A stretch of 64,000 bases of DNA, from contig NZ_CP049017.1 in assembly GCF_014236795.1 (NCBI RefSeq), positions 970,001 to 1,034,000 on the forward strand. The letters are read 5' to 3'. Origin of the DNA: Xanthomonas theicola (GTDB taxonomy: Bacteria > Pseudomonadota > Gammaproteobacteria > Xanthomonadales > Xanthomonadaceae). The position numbers and the translations under genes are program-made. The notes beneath the pieces are model-generated. The model ran no database searches. It was not told the origin of the DNA and worked only from the letters and a program-made list of their open reading frames with translations. Positions 6,351 through 15,561 of the stretch are shown here, in pieces; the stretch's first letter is position 1; each line of letters starts with the position of its first letter.

Positions 6351-8492
6351 TCAGGGTCCAGGTGGATGGGACGGCGTCGCCGCCATCGTGTAGGGCAGAC
6401 ACAGCGTCACCCGGGTGCCCGCGCCCGGCGCGGTGTCGATCTGCAGGGTACCGCCTGCGCTCTGCGCGCGCTCGCGCATCACGATCAGGCCCAGCCCGCG
6501 CGGCCCGGCCGGATCGAAGCCGTCGCCGTCGTCGATCACCTCCAGGCGCAGCCGCCGGTGCCGCTCGTCGCTCAGTGTCATCCGTACTTCGCCGGCGCAG
6601 GCATGGCGCAGCACGTTGGTCAGGCTCTCCTGGGCGATGCGGAAGCAGGCCTGCTCGACCTCGCCGCTGGGCCGCGCGGGCAAGGCCGCGATGTCCAGTT
6701 GCAGACGCACCGGCGAGGCGCGGAACAGCATGCCGGCCTGCCAGCGCAGTGCCGCCTCCAGGCCGAGCGCATCCAACTGCGGCGGGCGCAGCAGGGTGGA
6801 GAGGTTGCGCAGCTTGGTGATGCTGCTGTCGGCCAGTTGCACGATCTCGTTCAGGTCCTCGCGGCGGCGCGCGGCGTCGGATTCGTCCAGTGCCGCGTGC
6901 GCGGACAGCTTCATGGCGGTGATCGCCTGACCGATGTCGTCGTGCAGGTCGCGCGAGATCGCGCGACGCTCGTCCTCCTGCAGCGAGAACAGCCGCCGCG
7001 CCATCGCCTGCAGTTCGCGGTTGCTCAGCGCCAGCGCGTCGCGCATGCGCTCGGGCTCGCTCAGGTCGCGCACGATCAGCAGCTTGCAGTCGCGGCCGCT
7101 GTAGCGCACCGTGCCGAACGACAGCCCGGCATGGAACAGCGAACCGTCGCGGCGGCGCATGCGCGCGGGCGTGCCGCGTTCGCCCTTGTCGCCGGCATCG
7201 CGCATCTGCTCGCGCACCTGCTGCAGGTCGTTGCGATGGACCAGGCCCTGCAGCGGTTCGCCGAGCAGGTTTTCGCCCTCGTAGCCGAACTGCCCGGCGC
7301 AGGCCGCGTTGGCGTACAGCACATGGTCGCGGTGCAGGATCGCCACCCCGTCCGGCAGCACCCGCACCAGTTCGCGGAACTGGTCCTCGCGCTCGTGCAG
7401 CAGGCGCCGCGAGCGTTCGTGCTCGGTCACGTCCTGCAGGGTGCCGCGCACGCAGGCCGCACCGGCGTCGTCGCGGGCCGATTCGGCGCGCAGGTGCAGC
7501 ATGCGCGCCTGGCCGTCGGCCGCCAGCACCGGCAGCAGCATGTCCACATGTACCGGTGCGGCGCCGCACAGCTCCTCGAACATGCGCTGGATGCGCCCCT
7601 GCGATGCCAGGTCGGCGGGTACCAGCAGTTCTTCCAGGCGATGCAGGCGCGGCTGCTCGGGCACGCGCCGGCCGAGCATCCGGTAGACCTGGTCGGAATA
7701 GCCGCCCAGGCCGCTGGCCGGGTCCAGTTGCCAGGACCCGAGGCGGGCGATGGCCTGCGCTTCTTGCAGCCGCTGCAAGGCCTGGTCGCGGCGCTGCTGC
7801 GCCTCGTGCTCGGCGCTGCGGTCGTTGACCACCACCAGCCGCGCGTCCCGGCCGCGGTAGTCCAGCCGGGTGCTGCGCGCCTCGACCATGCGCTGGCTGT
7901 CGTCGCGCAGGCGCAGCGGGCCGGCCACCACGCAGACCTTGGACGGGGTGTCGCGGATCGCCTGGATCACCGCGTCCAGGTCCTCCAGCGCGCCCGGCGG
8001 CCATAGCCGGTCCAACTGCAACCCGACGAATTCGTCGTGCAGCCAGCCGAAGAAGGTGACCGCAGCCGGATTGACATCGACGACCCGCAGTGTTTCCATG
8101 TCGTAGACAAGCATCGGGCTGGGGTTGGCCTGGAACATCTGCCGGTAGTCGGCCTCGGACAGCGCCAGCCGCGCATGGGCCTGCACCGTGCCGCGCACCA
8201 GCGGGCGCAGCAGGCAATACAGGGCAACGGCGGTCAGCAGCAGGAACGCCACATCGTTGGCCACGTGCAGCATGGCCAGCGTTCGCGGGTTGTCCACGAA
8301 TCGGGCCAGGAGCAGGTCGCTGCCCAAGGACCAGGCCAGGGCGACCAGCAGGTACAGCAACGCCGCCCGCCAGATGCCGCGATCCAGCCGCTGCGCCAGG
8401 CGCATGTCCGACGATGGGTGGGCGTTCGGGAAAATATCGAAATGTGGTTCCATGCCCGACAGCCTGGTGCGGCGGTAATCGTCCATTGCCAT
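6351..8492 (-). CDS. ravS: RavS-like membrane PAS histidine kinase (HisKA_3 type)
   Basis: 713 residues. Two membrane helices lie near the N-terminus (ALLYLLVALAWSLG and AFLLLTAVALYCLL). Three PAS-type segments follow (about 105-225, 240-360, 365-480). The NarX-like dimerisation box ISRDLHDDIGQAITAMKL has His at residue 517, and the HATPase ends near VTLCLPY. Its stop lies 4 bp before the response-regulator start, so kinase and regulator form one operon. PAS domains suggest sensing of oxygen, redox state or a small ligand; RavS of X. campestris is thought to respond to low oxygen. The start at 8492 is the most upstream ATG; Met at 8453 is also possible, as no clear ribosome site decides. Confidence 0.78.
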   Translation of the reverse strand: MAMDDYRRTRLSGMEPHFDIFPNAHPSSDMRLAQRLDRGIWRAALLYLLVALAWSLGSDLLLARFVDNPRTLAMLHVANDVAFLLLTAVALYCLLRPLVRGTVQAHARLALSEADYRQMFQANPSPMLVYDMETLRVVDVNPAAVTFFGWLHDEFVGLQLDRLWPPGALEDLDAVIQAIRDTPSKVCVVAGPLRLRDDSQRMVEARSTRLDYRGRDARLVVVNDRSAEHEAQQRRDQALQRLQEAQAIARLGSWQLDPASGLGGYSDQVYRMLGRRVPEQPRLHRLEELLVPADLASQGRIQRMFEELCGAAPVHVDMLLPVLAADGQARMLHLRAESARDDAGAACVRGTLQDVTEHERSRRLLHEREDQFRELVRVLPDGVAILHRDHVLYANAACAGQFGYEGENLLGEPLQGLVHRNDLQQVREQMRDAGDKGERGTPARMRRRDGSLFHAGLSFGTVRYSGRDCKLLIVRDLSEPERMRDALALSNRELQAMARRLFSLQEDERRAISRDLHDDIGQAITAMKLSAHAALDESDAARRREDLNEIVQLADSSITKLRNLSTLLRPPQLDALGLEAALRWQAGMLFRASPVRLQLDIAALPARPSGEVEQACFRIAQESLTNVLRHACAGEVRMTLSDERHRRLRLEVIDDGDGFDPAGPRGLGLIVMRERAQSAGGTLQIDTAPGAGTRVTLCLPYTMAATPSHPPGP

Positions 8493-8555
8493 CTTAGCGG
8501 CAAGCGATCGCCGCGGCCCAGCGCGGCCGGCAGCGTGCTCAATTAATGCCGCCGG

Positions 8556-11399
8556 GTGCCGTTATCACTTTCGTCCGCCGGCCTCAGCGCGGTTGAAACG
8601 GAGCACATCGGCGTGGATCAGGGCGTCATCGCAAGCTTGCTGCAGCACCCGCTCACCTCGGCTGTGGTCCTGCTGGACGCAGAAGGGCGGCCGCTGGCCG
8701 CGAACCGGGCGGCGCAGGCGCTGGATCTGCCGCGTACCGTGGAGGCGTACGCCGACCTGCTGCGCGACGTGCGCGAGCGCTTGCTCGGCGGCGAAGACAT
8801 GCTCGCCTGCGCGCTGCCCGGCACCGCGGGGCGGCGCCTGGACGGGTGGCTGCGCGCGGTGCGCGACGACGCCGGCGCGCTGCTGGCCTACACCCTGAGC
8901 GTGCCCGAGCCGATCGACAGCGACGGCGCCACGCGCTGGGAAATCGCCCTGGACAGTGCCGAACACGGCCTGTGGGACTGGGATATCCCCAGCGACACGA
9001 TCTTCCGTTCCGAGCGCTGGAAGCAGATGCTCGGCTACGCGGGCGAGGCGCCGCACTACGGTCTCAACACGCTGCTGTCGCTGGTGCACGGCGACGACCA
9101 GGCGCACCTGCGCGAGGCGATCCGCGCTCACTTCGAGGGCCGCACCCCGACCTATGTCTGCGAATTCAGGCTGCGCCAGCAGGACGGCCAGTGGCGCTGG
9201 ATCCTGGACCGCGGCCGCATCGTCGCGCGCACCGCCGACGGCAGCCCGCTGCGCATGGTCGGCACGCACACCGACATCCACGAGCAGAAGCTGCTCGAGC
9301 AGCGCCTGCGCGACCAGCAGACCCTGCTGCGCGAGGCGCAGCGCATGACCCGCATGGGCAGCTGGTCGTGGGGTGCGTCGCGCAACCGGATCTGGTGGTC
9401 GCGCGAATTCCTGCGCGTGACCGGCCTGTCCGAGGACCAAATGCCCACCAACCGCGGCTGGCTGCGCTTGCTCAGCCGGGAGTCGGCGGCGAAGGTGATC
9501 TCGATCGTGCGGCGCATGCAGGGCGACGGCAAGCAGGCCAACTTCGAGGTCGAGCTGGTACGCCGCAGCGAGTCGCCGCTGCATCTGCGGGTCTGGGCGC
9601 AACCGCAATTGGATGCCGACGGCCGCATCCAGCGCGTGCTCGGCCAGGTGCAGAACATCACCGAGCAGCGCCAGACCGACGCGCTGATCCGCTGGCGCAC
9701 CGAGCTGCTGAACCGCGTCTCGGCGCTGGGCAAGATCGGCGGCTGCGAGATCGAGGTCGGCACCCGGCGCATGCAGTGGACCGAGGAATGCTATCGCATC
9801 CATGGCCTGCGCAAGGAGAGCATCGGCCTGGACCAGGCGCTGGCCCTGTACACCCAGGATTCGCGCGACGCGTTCGAGGCGGCGCTGGCGCGGATCGCCC
9901 ATGGTGGGTTGCCGGAGCAACTGGACCTGTGCTTCCACCGGCCGTCCGGGCACCGGATCTGGGTGCAGGCGCTGATCGAACTGGACGACCGCGAAGGCTT
10001 GCCGCCGCGCTTCGTGGTGCTGTTCCGCGACATCACTCGCGAGCGCGAGGCCAGCGAGCGCATCGAGCTGCTGGCCCACTACGACTTGCTGACCGGGTTG
10101 CCGAACCGGCAGTTGCTGCGCGAGCAGGCGGAAACGGCGATGCGCGAGGCAGTGGAGCGTGGCAACACGCTGGCGATGCTGTTCGTGGACCTGGACGGAT
10201 TCAAGAGCATCAACGATTCCTTCGGCCACGCCACCGGCGATGTGCTGCTGAAGCTGGCGGCGGTGCGCATACACCAGCAACTGCGCACCAGCGACCTGTT
10301 CGGACGCTTCAGCGGCGACGAGTTCGTGGTGGTGCTGCGCGACCTGGCCGAGCCCGGCGACGCCGGCCACGTGGCGCGCAAGCTGATCGCGGCGCTGGCC
10401 GAACCGCTGCACAACGGCGAGAACGTGATCAAGATCGGCGCCAGCATCGGCATCGCCTTGATGGAGAAGGGGCGCCAGGATTTCGACAGCCTGCTGCGCG
10501 CTGCCGACGCGGCGATGTACGCGGCCAAGGAATCCGGCCGCAATACCTGCTGCTACTACAGCCAGGATGTGCTGCTGCGCGCGCAGCGGCGCCTGGAGAT
10601 CGAGCATGCGCTGCACGGCGCGCTGGACCGCGAGGAGTTCTCGCTGGTGTACCAGCCGCTGGTGCACGCGGCCGGCGAACGCGCGCCGGCGGTGGAGGCG
10701 CTGCTGCGCTGGCATCGCCCCGGCCATGGCCATTGCAATCCGGCCGAGTTCATTCCCATCGCCGAGGAATGCGGCGAGATCGTGCGCCTGGGCGACTGGG
10801 TGATCAACGAGGCCTGCCGCCAGGCCGCGGCCTGGGATGCGGCGGGGTTGCACTTCGACCGCGTGTCGGTGAACGTGTCGGCGATGCAACTGCGCGACCG
10901 CGGCTTCGCCGAGCGGGTGATCGAACTGTGCCAGCGCAACGGCTGGTCGCCGAAGCGGCTGGAACTGGAACTGACTGAGTCGGCGCTGATCCGCGACAGC
11001 GAATCGCTGCGCCGCTGCTTCGAATTGTTCGAGCAGGAAGGCGTGCTGTTGGCGGTGGACGACTTCGGCACCGGCTTCTCCAACCTGCATTACCTCAACC
11101 GTTTCCCGGTGCAGCGGCTGAAGATCGACCGCAGCTTCGTGCAGGACATGCTGCACGACAGCGGTACCGCCAAGGTCACCCAGGCGATCGTGCAGCTGGG
11201 CCACGTGCTGGGCATGCAGGTGGTGGCCGAGGGCGTGGAGACGGTGCAGGAAGAGACCCTGCTGCGCGAACAGGGCTGCGACGAGATCCAGGGCTATCTG
11301 CACTCGCGGCCGCTGCCGCCGCGCGAGCTTGCGGCATGGCTGCGCTCGCGCCAGAACGCGCTGCCGGCGCCGCCGCAGTTGGTGCTTGCTGGGCAGTGA
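8556..11399 (+). CDS. Multi-PAS GGDEF-EAL c-di-GMP protein
   Basis: About 947 residues from a GTG start at 8556, divergent from the PAS kinase. Three PAS/PAC units (about 125-240, 250-370, 385-490) precede a GGDEF domain whose site reads FSGDEFVVV (about residue 586; SGDEF is a tolerated variant). The EAL domain appears complete: VEALLRW, LELTESALI, VDDFGTGFSN, KIDRSF and AEGVET. The EAL half therefore looks active and the cyclase half possibly active. It is soluble and probably senses a ligand through its PAS units. The true start could be a later codon near VDQGVIASLL. Confidence 0.88.
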   Translation: MPLSLSSAGLSAVETEHIGVDQGVIASLLQHPLTSAVVLLDAEGRPLAANRAAQALDLPRTVEAYADLLRDVRERLLGGEDMLACALPGTAGRRLDGWLRAVRDDAGALLAYTLSVPEPIDSDGATRWEIALDSAEHGLWDWDIPSDTIFRSERWKQMLGYAGEAPHYGLNTLLSLVHGDDQAHLREAIRAHFEGRTPTYVCEFRLRQQDGQWRWILDRGRIVARTADGSPLRMVGTHTDIHEQKLLEQRLRDQQTLLREAQRMTRMGSWSWGASRNRIWWSREFLRVTGLSEDQMPTNRGWLRLLSRESAAKVISIVRRMQGDGKQANFEVELVRRSESPLHLRVWAQPQLDADGRIQRVLGQVQNITEQRQTDALIRWRTELLNRVSALGKIGGCEIEVGTRRMQWTEECYRIHGLRKESIGLDQALALYTQDSRDAFEAALARIAHGGLPEQLDLCFHRPSGHRIWVQALIELDDREGLPPRFVVLFRDITREREASERIELLAHYDLLTGLPNRQLLREQAETAMREAVERGNTLAMLFVDLDGFKSINDSFGHATGDVLLKLAAVRIHQQLRTSDLFGRFSGDEFVVVLRDLAEPGDAGHVARKLIAALAEPLHNGENVIKIGASIGIALMEKGRQDFDSLLRAADAAMYAAKESGRNTCCYYSQDVLLRAQRRLEIEHALHGALDREEFSLVYQPLVHAAGERAPAVEALLRWHRPGHGHCNPAEFIPIAEECGEIVRLGDWVINEACRQAAAWDAAGLHFDRVSVNVSAMQLRDRGFAERVIELCQRNGWSPKRLELELTESALIRDSESLRRCFELFEQEGVLLAVDDFGTGFSNLHYLNRFPVQRLKIDRSFVQDMLHDSGTAKVTQAIVQLGHVLGMQVVAEGVETVQEETLLREQGCDEIQGYLHSRPLPPRELAAWLRSRQNALPAPPQLVLAGQ

Positions 11400-11540
11400 A
11401 TGCGCGCCGCCGCGCCAGACGCTGGTGCGGTCCCGCATTGCTGGCTATACTGCGCGCCCATCGCACCCGGCCAGAGGCCACTACCTTGGACAGTCATCCT
11501 AGACCGACGCTGCAGCTGTTGAGCTGACAGGACCGCCAAG

Positions 11541-11613
11541 GTCTGGGGACGTCCCAGACGGGTCCCGTCCGCTCAGGACGGGATCGTTCGCCAGTGCCGC
11601 ACCGGCACTGGCG
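11541..11613 (+). other. Three consecutive hairpins in a 290-nt leader (candidate structured RNA)
   Basis: Three stems follow one another with 4 and 6 nt between them. They are GTCTGGG/CCCAGAC with loop GACGT (11541-11559), CCCGTCC/GGACGGG with loop GCTCA (11564-11582), and an 11-bp perfect stem CGCCAGTGCCG/CGGCACTGGCG with a 3-nt loop (11589-11613). No T tract follows any of them. They lie between the PAS-GGDEF-EAL gene and the secreted-protein/ABC gene group. A TATACT hexamer near 11446 could be the -10 of a promoter. This may be a cis-regulatory leader, a small RNA or only a stacked terminator. Confidence 0.4.
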
Positions 11614-11690
11614 CAATTTCCGCAGTATGCATGCCCGATCCGCGAGGCCCCCGAGCGTAGCCACTGGCGTTCCCATAACCGGAGCCGCCC

Positions 11691-12340
11691 ATGCGTCTGT
11701 TGTTGTCGTTGCTGTTCGCCTTGTGGGCGCTGCCGGTCGCCCGCGCGCATGCCGGGGCCAGTCTGTGGGTGGACGACGCGGCGATCACGCCCGCCGGCCA
11801 TTGCCAATGGGAGTCGTGGTGGCGCGGCAGCGGCCATGCCGCCGAACTCGCCGCCGCCCCGGCCTGCGCCTGGGCATCGACCGAAGTCGGGCTGACCCTG
11901 CGGCATGGCCCGGGCAACGCCGCAACGACGTTGGCGCTCGGCGTCAAGCACGCGCTGCGCGATCCCGAGCAGGACGGCTGGGACGCAGCGCTGTCGCTGG
12001 AAGCCAGCGCGCAGGGGCGCTCGCCGCGTTATGCCGAGAACACGTTCAATCTGCCGCTGGGCTTTGCCCTGGATCGGCAGGGGCGCTCCCTGCTGCACGT
12101 CGACCTGGGCTGGTCGCAGCCGCGCAGCGGGCGTGACGCCCGGGCCTGGAGCGCGCCGCCGGCGGCGGCTGGATCTGGCTCGGCGACTGCTACCGCGAAC
12201 GCGCCGCGCTGCTGGCCGAAGCCGGTGTGCGCTATGCGTTCAGCGGCGCGGCCGGCCCCGACCCGCTGGCCGGGCGCCGCAGTGCGGGTGCGGCGCAGGA
12301 GTGGTTGACGCCCGGCCTGAATGTCGTCCTGCCCGACTGA
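11691..12340 (+). pseudogene. Secreted protein of unknown function, frameshifted near the C-terminus
   Basis: The ATG at 11691 follows a GGAG ribosome site and opens a signal peptide MRLLLSLLFALWALPVARAH. The frame is protein-like to about WSQPRSGRD (residue 149), then becomes low-complexity Ala/Arg/Pro. The reading frame one base back resumes sense with WIWLGDCYRERAALLAEAG and stops at 12340. One base therefore seems to be missing between about 12130 and 12165, a GC-rich stretch. The repaired product would be about 216 residues and probably periplasmic or outer-membrane. I do not recognise the family. A sequencing error is as likely as a true mutation. Confidence 0.6.
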
Positions 12341-12418
12341 GCAGTCGCCTCCCGCTTCGTTCCACTTCTCCCACCACCCGCGGCGCAGCCAGTGTCGCGG
12401 TCCTGCCGGAAACTTCCC

Positions 12419-14170
12419 ATGGCGCTATTCCCTCGTGACCGCAGCGTGGCCGGCAATGTCGCCGCACGCCCCGGCGTGCTGCCCAATCTCCACGACCTGG
12501 CGGTGTTCGCGTTGTTGCTGGCGCTGGGCGTGCTGCTGCTGCACGGTACCGCCGACATGCGCGCGCCGCTGCCGCCGCCGGGCGCCGCGGCGGTGTCGCT
12601 GGAGCTGCGCCAGTTGCCCGAGTACGGCCTGCGCACCACCTTGCGCATGTTCGCGGCGATGGCGGCCTCGCTGTTGTTCACCTTCGCGGTGGCGACACTG
12701 GCGGCCAAGAGCCGCCGCGCTGAGCGGTTGGTCGTGCCGGCGCTGGACATCCTGCAGTCGGTGCCGGTACTGGGCTTCCTCACCTTCACCGTGACCTTTT
12801 TCCTGGCGCTGTTCCCCGGACGCCAGATCGGCGCGGAACTGGCCTCGATCTTCGCCATCTTCACCAGCCAGGCCTGGAACATGGCCTATTCGTTCTACCA
12901 GTCGCTGCGCAGCGTGCCGCGCGACCTGGACGAGGTCGCGCGCGGTTTCGGCCTGTCGGCCTGGCAGCGCTTCTGGCGGCTGGAGGCGCCGTATGCGACC
13001 CCGGCGCTGATCTGGAACATGATGATGTCGATGTCCGGCAGCTGGTTCTTCGTCGTCGCCTCCGAGGCGATCACGGTCGGCGACCACACCCTGGAATTGC
13101 CCGGCATCGGCTCCTACCTGGCGCTGGCGATCGCGCAGCGCGACTTCGCCGCGGTCGGCTGGGCGGTGCTGGCGATGGGCGTGCTGATCGCGCTGTACGA
13201 CCAGTTGCTGTTCCGTCCCATCGTCGCCTGGTCGGACAAGTTCCGCGCCGAACTCACCGCCTCGCAGGACAAGCCGCAGTCGTGGCTCTACGACCTGCTG
13301 CGGCGCACCCGCCTGGCCAAGCGCCTGGTCGCGCCGCTGGCCTGGGCCTGGCAGCGCGCGTTGCTGCTGCGCTGGGCGCCGCGGCGCCTTGCGCCGGCGC
13401 CGGCGACACGGGCGGATGCTGCGAACGCCTGGGGCGAGCGCGCGTGGAGCGCCACGCTGGCGACCGCCGCGCTGGCCGCGGCCTGGTTCGCGTACGACTA
13501 CGGCCGCCGCCATTTGCATCTGCACGACCTGGCCGAGGCGTTCGGTGGCGGCCTGGCCACGCTGCTGCGGGTAGTCGTGCTGATCGCGCTGGCCAGCGTG
13601 GTGTGGGTGCCGGTCGGGGTCTGGATCGGGCTGCGGCCCGGGCTGGCGCAGCGGGTGCAGCCATTGGCGCAGTTCTTGGCCGCGTTCCCGGCCAACGTGC
13701 TGTTCCCGTTCGCGGTGCTGGCGATCGTCGCCACCGGCGCCAACCCCAATATCTGGCTGTCGCCGCTGATGGTGCTGGGCACCCAGTGGTACATCCTGTT
13801 CAACGTGATCGCCGGCGCCAGCGCGTTCCCCACCGACCTGCGCGAGGCGGCCACGGTCTACCGGCTGCGCTCGTGGATCTGGTGGCGGCGGGTGATCCTG
13901 CCGGGCATCTTCCCGTACTACATCACCGGCGCACTGACCGCCTCCGGCGGCTCCTGGAACGCCAGCATCGTCGCCGAACTGGCCACTTGGGGCGACACCC
14001 AGGTGCAGGCCTACGGGCTCGGCGCCTACATCGCCCGCGCCACCGCCGCCGGCGACGGCGCACGGGTGCTGCTCGGGGTGGCGGTGATGTCGCTGTTCGT
14101 GACCTTCTTCAACCGGGCGCTGTGGCGGCGCCTGTACGCCTTCGCCGAACGCCGCCTGCGCTTCGACTGA
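12419..14170 (+). CDS. ABC transporter double permease, NitT/TauT (SsuC-like) type
   Basis: 583 residues containing two fused inner-membrane permease domains. Each carries the EAA loop that docks the ATPase: EVARGFGLSAWQRFWRLEAP in the first half and EAATVYRLRSWIWWRRVILP in the second. Each half has about six hydrophobic helices, so one polypeptide supplies the whole channel. ATG 12419 follows GGAA. The ATPase gene starts 17 bp downstream. The family imports oxyanions, sulfonates or similar small solutes with a periplasmic binding protein. No binding-protein gene is adjacent, so the substrate cannot be read from context. Confidence 0.85.
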   Translation: MALFPRDRSVAGNVAARPGVLPNLHDLAVFALLLALGVLLLHGTADMRAPLPPPGAAAVSLELRQLPEYGLRTTLRMFAAMAASLLFTFAVATLAAKSRRAERLVVPALDILQSVPVLGFLTFTVTFFLALFPGRQIGAELASIFAIFTSQAWNMAYSFYQSLRSVPRDLDEVARGFGLSAWQRFWRLEAPYATPALIWNMMMSMSGSWFFVVASEAITVGDHTLELPGIGSYLALAIAQRDFAAVGWAVLAMGVLIALYDQLLFRPIVAWSDKFRAELTASQDKPQSWLYDLLRRTRLAKRLVAPLAWAWQRALLLRWAPRRLAPAPATRADAANAWGERAWSATLATAALAAAWFAYDYGRRHLHLHDLAEAFGGGLATLLRVVVLIALASVVWVPVGVWIGLRPGLAQRVQPLAQFLAAFPANVLFPFAVLAIVATGANPNIWLSPLMVLGTQWYILFNVIAGASAFPTDLREAATVYRLRSWIWWRRVILPGIFPYYITGALTASGGSWNASIVAELATWGDTQVQAYGLGAYIARATAAGDGARVLLGVAVMSLFVTFFNRALWRRLYAFAERRLRFD

Positions 14171-14187
14171 CCACTGGAGACCCGACC

Positions 14188-15507
14188 ATGACCTTTTCCG
14201 CAACCGCGCCCGAACGCGCGCCGCTGGTCCGCGTGCACGGCGTGCGCAAGAGCTACGACAAGGGCGGCGCGACGCCGCTGGTGGTGCTGGACGACGTCGA
14301 CCTGATCCTGCATTCGGGCCAGATCGTCGGCCTGCTCGGACGCTCGGGCTCGGGCAAGTCCACGCTGCTGCGCGCCATCGCCGGGCTGCTGCAGCCCAGC
14401 GCCGGCAGCATCGTGTTCCGCGACGTCACGCCGACCCAGGCGATCGACGACATCGCGATGGTGTTCCAGAGCTTCGCGCTGTTCCCGTGGCTGACCGTGC
14501 TGCAGAACGTGGAGGTCGGCCTGGAGGCGCGCGGCGTGGCCGCCGACGAACGCCGCCGGCGTGCGCTGGCGGCGATCGACCTGATCGGCCTGGACGGGTA
14601 CGAGGGTGCCTATCCGAAGGAGTTGTCCGGCGGCATGCGTCAGCGCGTGGGCCTGGCGCGTGCGCTGGTGGTGCGGCCGAAACTGCTGTTGATGGACGAG
14701 CCGTTCTCGGCGCTGGACGTGCTGACCGCCGAGACCCTGCGCACCGACCTGCTCGACCTGTGGTCGGAAGGGCGCATGCCGATCGAGTCGATCTTGATGG
14801 TCACCCACAACATCGAGGAAGCGGTGCTGATGTGCGACCGCATCGTGATCTTCGGCGCCAATCCCGGCCGGGTGATCGGCGAGATCCAGGTGAACCTGCC
14901 GCAGCCGCGCAACCGCCTGGCGCCGGCGTTCCGCGCCCTGGTCGACGACATCTACGCACGCATGACCGCCAGCCCGCAGCGGCCGCAAGCACGCGAGGGC
15001 GTGTTCCCCGGCAGCGGCATCGCGATGGTGTTGCCGCGGGTATCGAGCAACCTGTTGGCCGGCCTGCTGGAGGCGGTGGCCGCCGAGCCCTACCATGGCC
15101 GCGCCGACCTGCCGCCGCTGGCGGCCGGCCTGCAACTGGAAGTGGACGAACTGTTCCCGATCGCCGAGACCCTGCAGTTGCTGCGCTTGGCGGTGTTCGA
15201 GCAGGGCGACCTGCAACTGACCCCGGCCGGGCAGCGCTTCGCCGAACTCGGCACCGACGCGCGCAAGCGGATGTTCGCCCAGCACCTGGCCACCTACGTG
15301 CCGCTGGCCGCGCACATCCGCCGCGTGCTCGACGAACGCCCGACCCACCACGCGCCGGCGCGGCGCTTCCGCGACGAGCTGGAGGACCACATGTCCGAGG
15401 ACTATGCGGCGGAAACCGTGCAGGCGGTGACCAGCTGGGCGCGCTACGCCGAATACTTCGCCTACGACAAGCAGGCGGACCTGTTCTCGCTGGAGAATCC
15501 GAGCTAA
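14188..15507 (+). CDS. ABC transporter ATPase with C-terminal AAA-associated domain
   Basis: 439 residues. The ATPase domain (about 10-265) has Walker A GRSGSGKST, Q-loop VFQSFALFPW, signature LSGGMRQRVG, Walker B LLLMDEP and H-loop THN, the pattern of NitT/TauT importers. The remaining ~160 residues resemble the AAA-associated C-terminal domain found in a subset of these ATPases, possibly a regulatory or winged-helix unit. It is the partner of the double permease just upstream. The stop codon TAA directly touches the left end of an IS200-type repeat. Confidence 0.88.
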   Translation: MTFSATAPERAPLVRVHGVRKSYDKGGATPLVVLDDVDLILHSGQIVGLLGRSGSGKSTLLRAIAGLLQPSAGSIVFRDVTPTQAIDDIAMVFQSFALFPWLTVLQNVEVGLEARGVAADERRRRALAAIDLIGLDGYEGAYPKELSGGMRQRVGLARALVVRPKLLLMDEPFSALDVLTAETLRTDLLDLWSEGRMPIESILMVTHNIEEAVLMCDRIVIFGANPGRVIGEIQVNLPQPRNRLAPAFRALVDDIYARMTASPQRPQAREGVFPGSGIAMVLPRVSSNLLAGLLEAVAAEPYHGRADLPPLAAGLQLEVDELFPIAETLQLLRLAVFEQGDLQLTPAGQRFAELGTDARKRMFAQHLATYVPLAAHIRRVLDERPTHHAPARRFRDELEDHMSEDYAAETVQAVTSWARYAEYFAYDKQADLFSLENPS

Positions 15508-15561
15508 CCCCCAAGCGAGTTCCCCCGGCTTTGCCGGGGTGGCAGTAGCCGTTTGCCGTTT
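15507..15561 (+). repeat. IS200/IS605-type left end, copy A (truncated)
   Basis: A 55-bp segment with the hairpin CCCCCGGCTTTGCCGGGG. It is repeated in inverted orientation at 19700-19754 with one mismatch, and in diverged form from 28381. In the other two places it leads into the start of a tnpA reading frame, which identifies it as the left end of an IS200/IS605 (or RAYT-like) element. Here it is cut after 55 bp by the IS3 derivative starting at 15562. Confidence 0.65.

Noticed and set aside
4652-6820. Plus-strand open frame of over 700 codons opposite ravR
   Set aside because: His/Gln/Ala-rich shadow of a GC-rich gene; the minus strand shows complete GGDEF, EAL and REC domains.
11541-11613. 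Guanidine-II (mini-ykkC) riboswitch
   Set aside because: The first loop contains ACG, but that class needs two hairpins both closing on an ACGR tetraloop. The second loop here is GCTCA and a third unrelated hairpin follows.
15507-15561. CRISPR-like repeat
   Set aside because: The 55-bp element and its relatives are far apart, in both orientations, with no spacers; the adjoining tnpA starts identify IS200-type ends.
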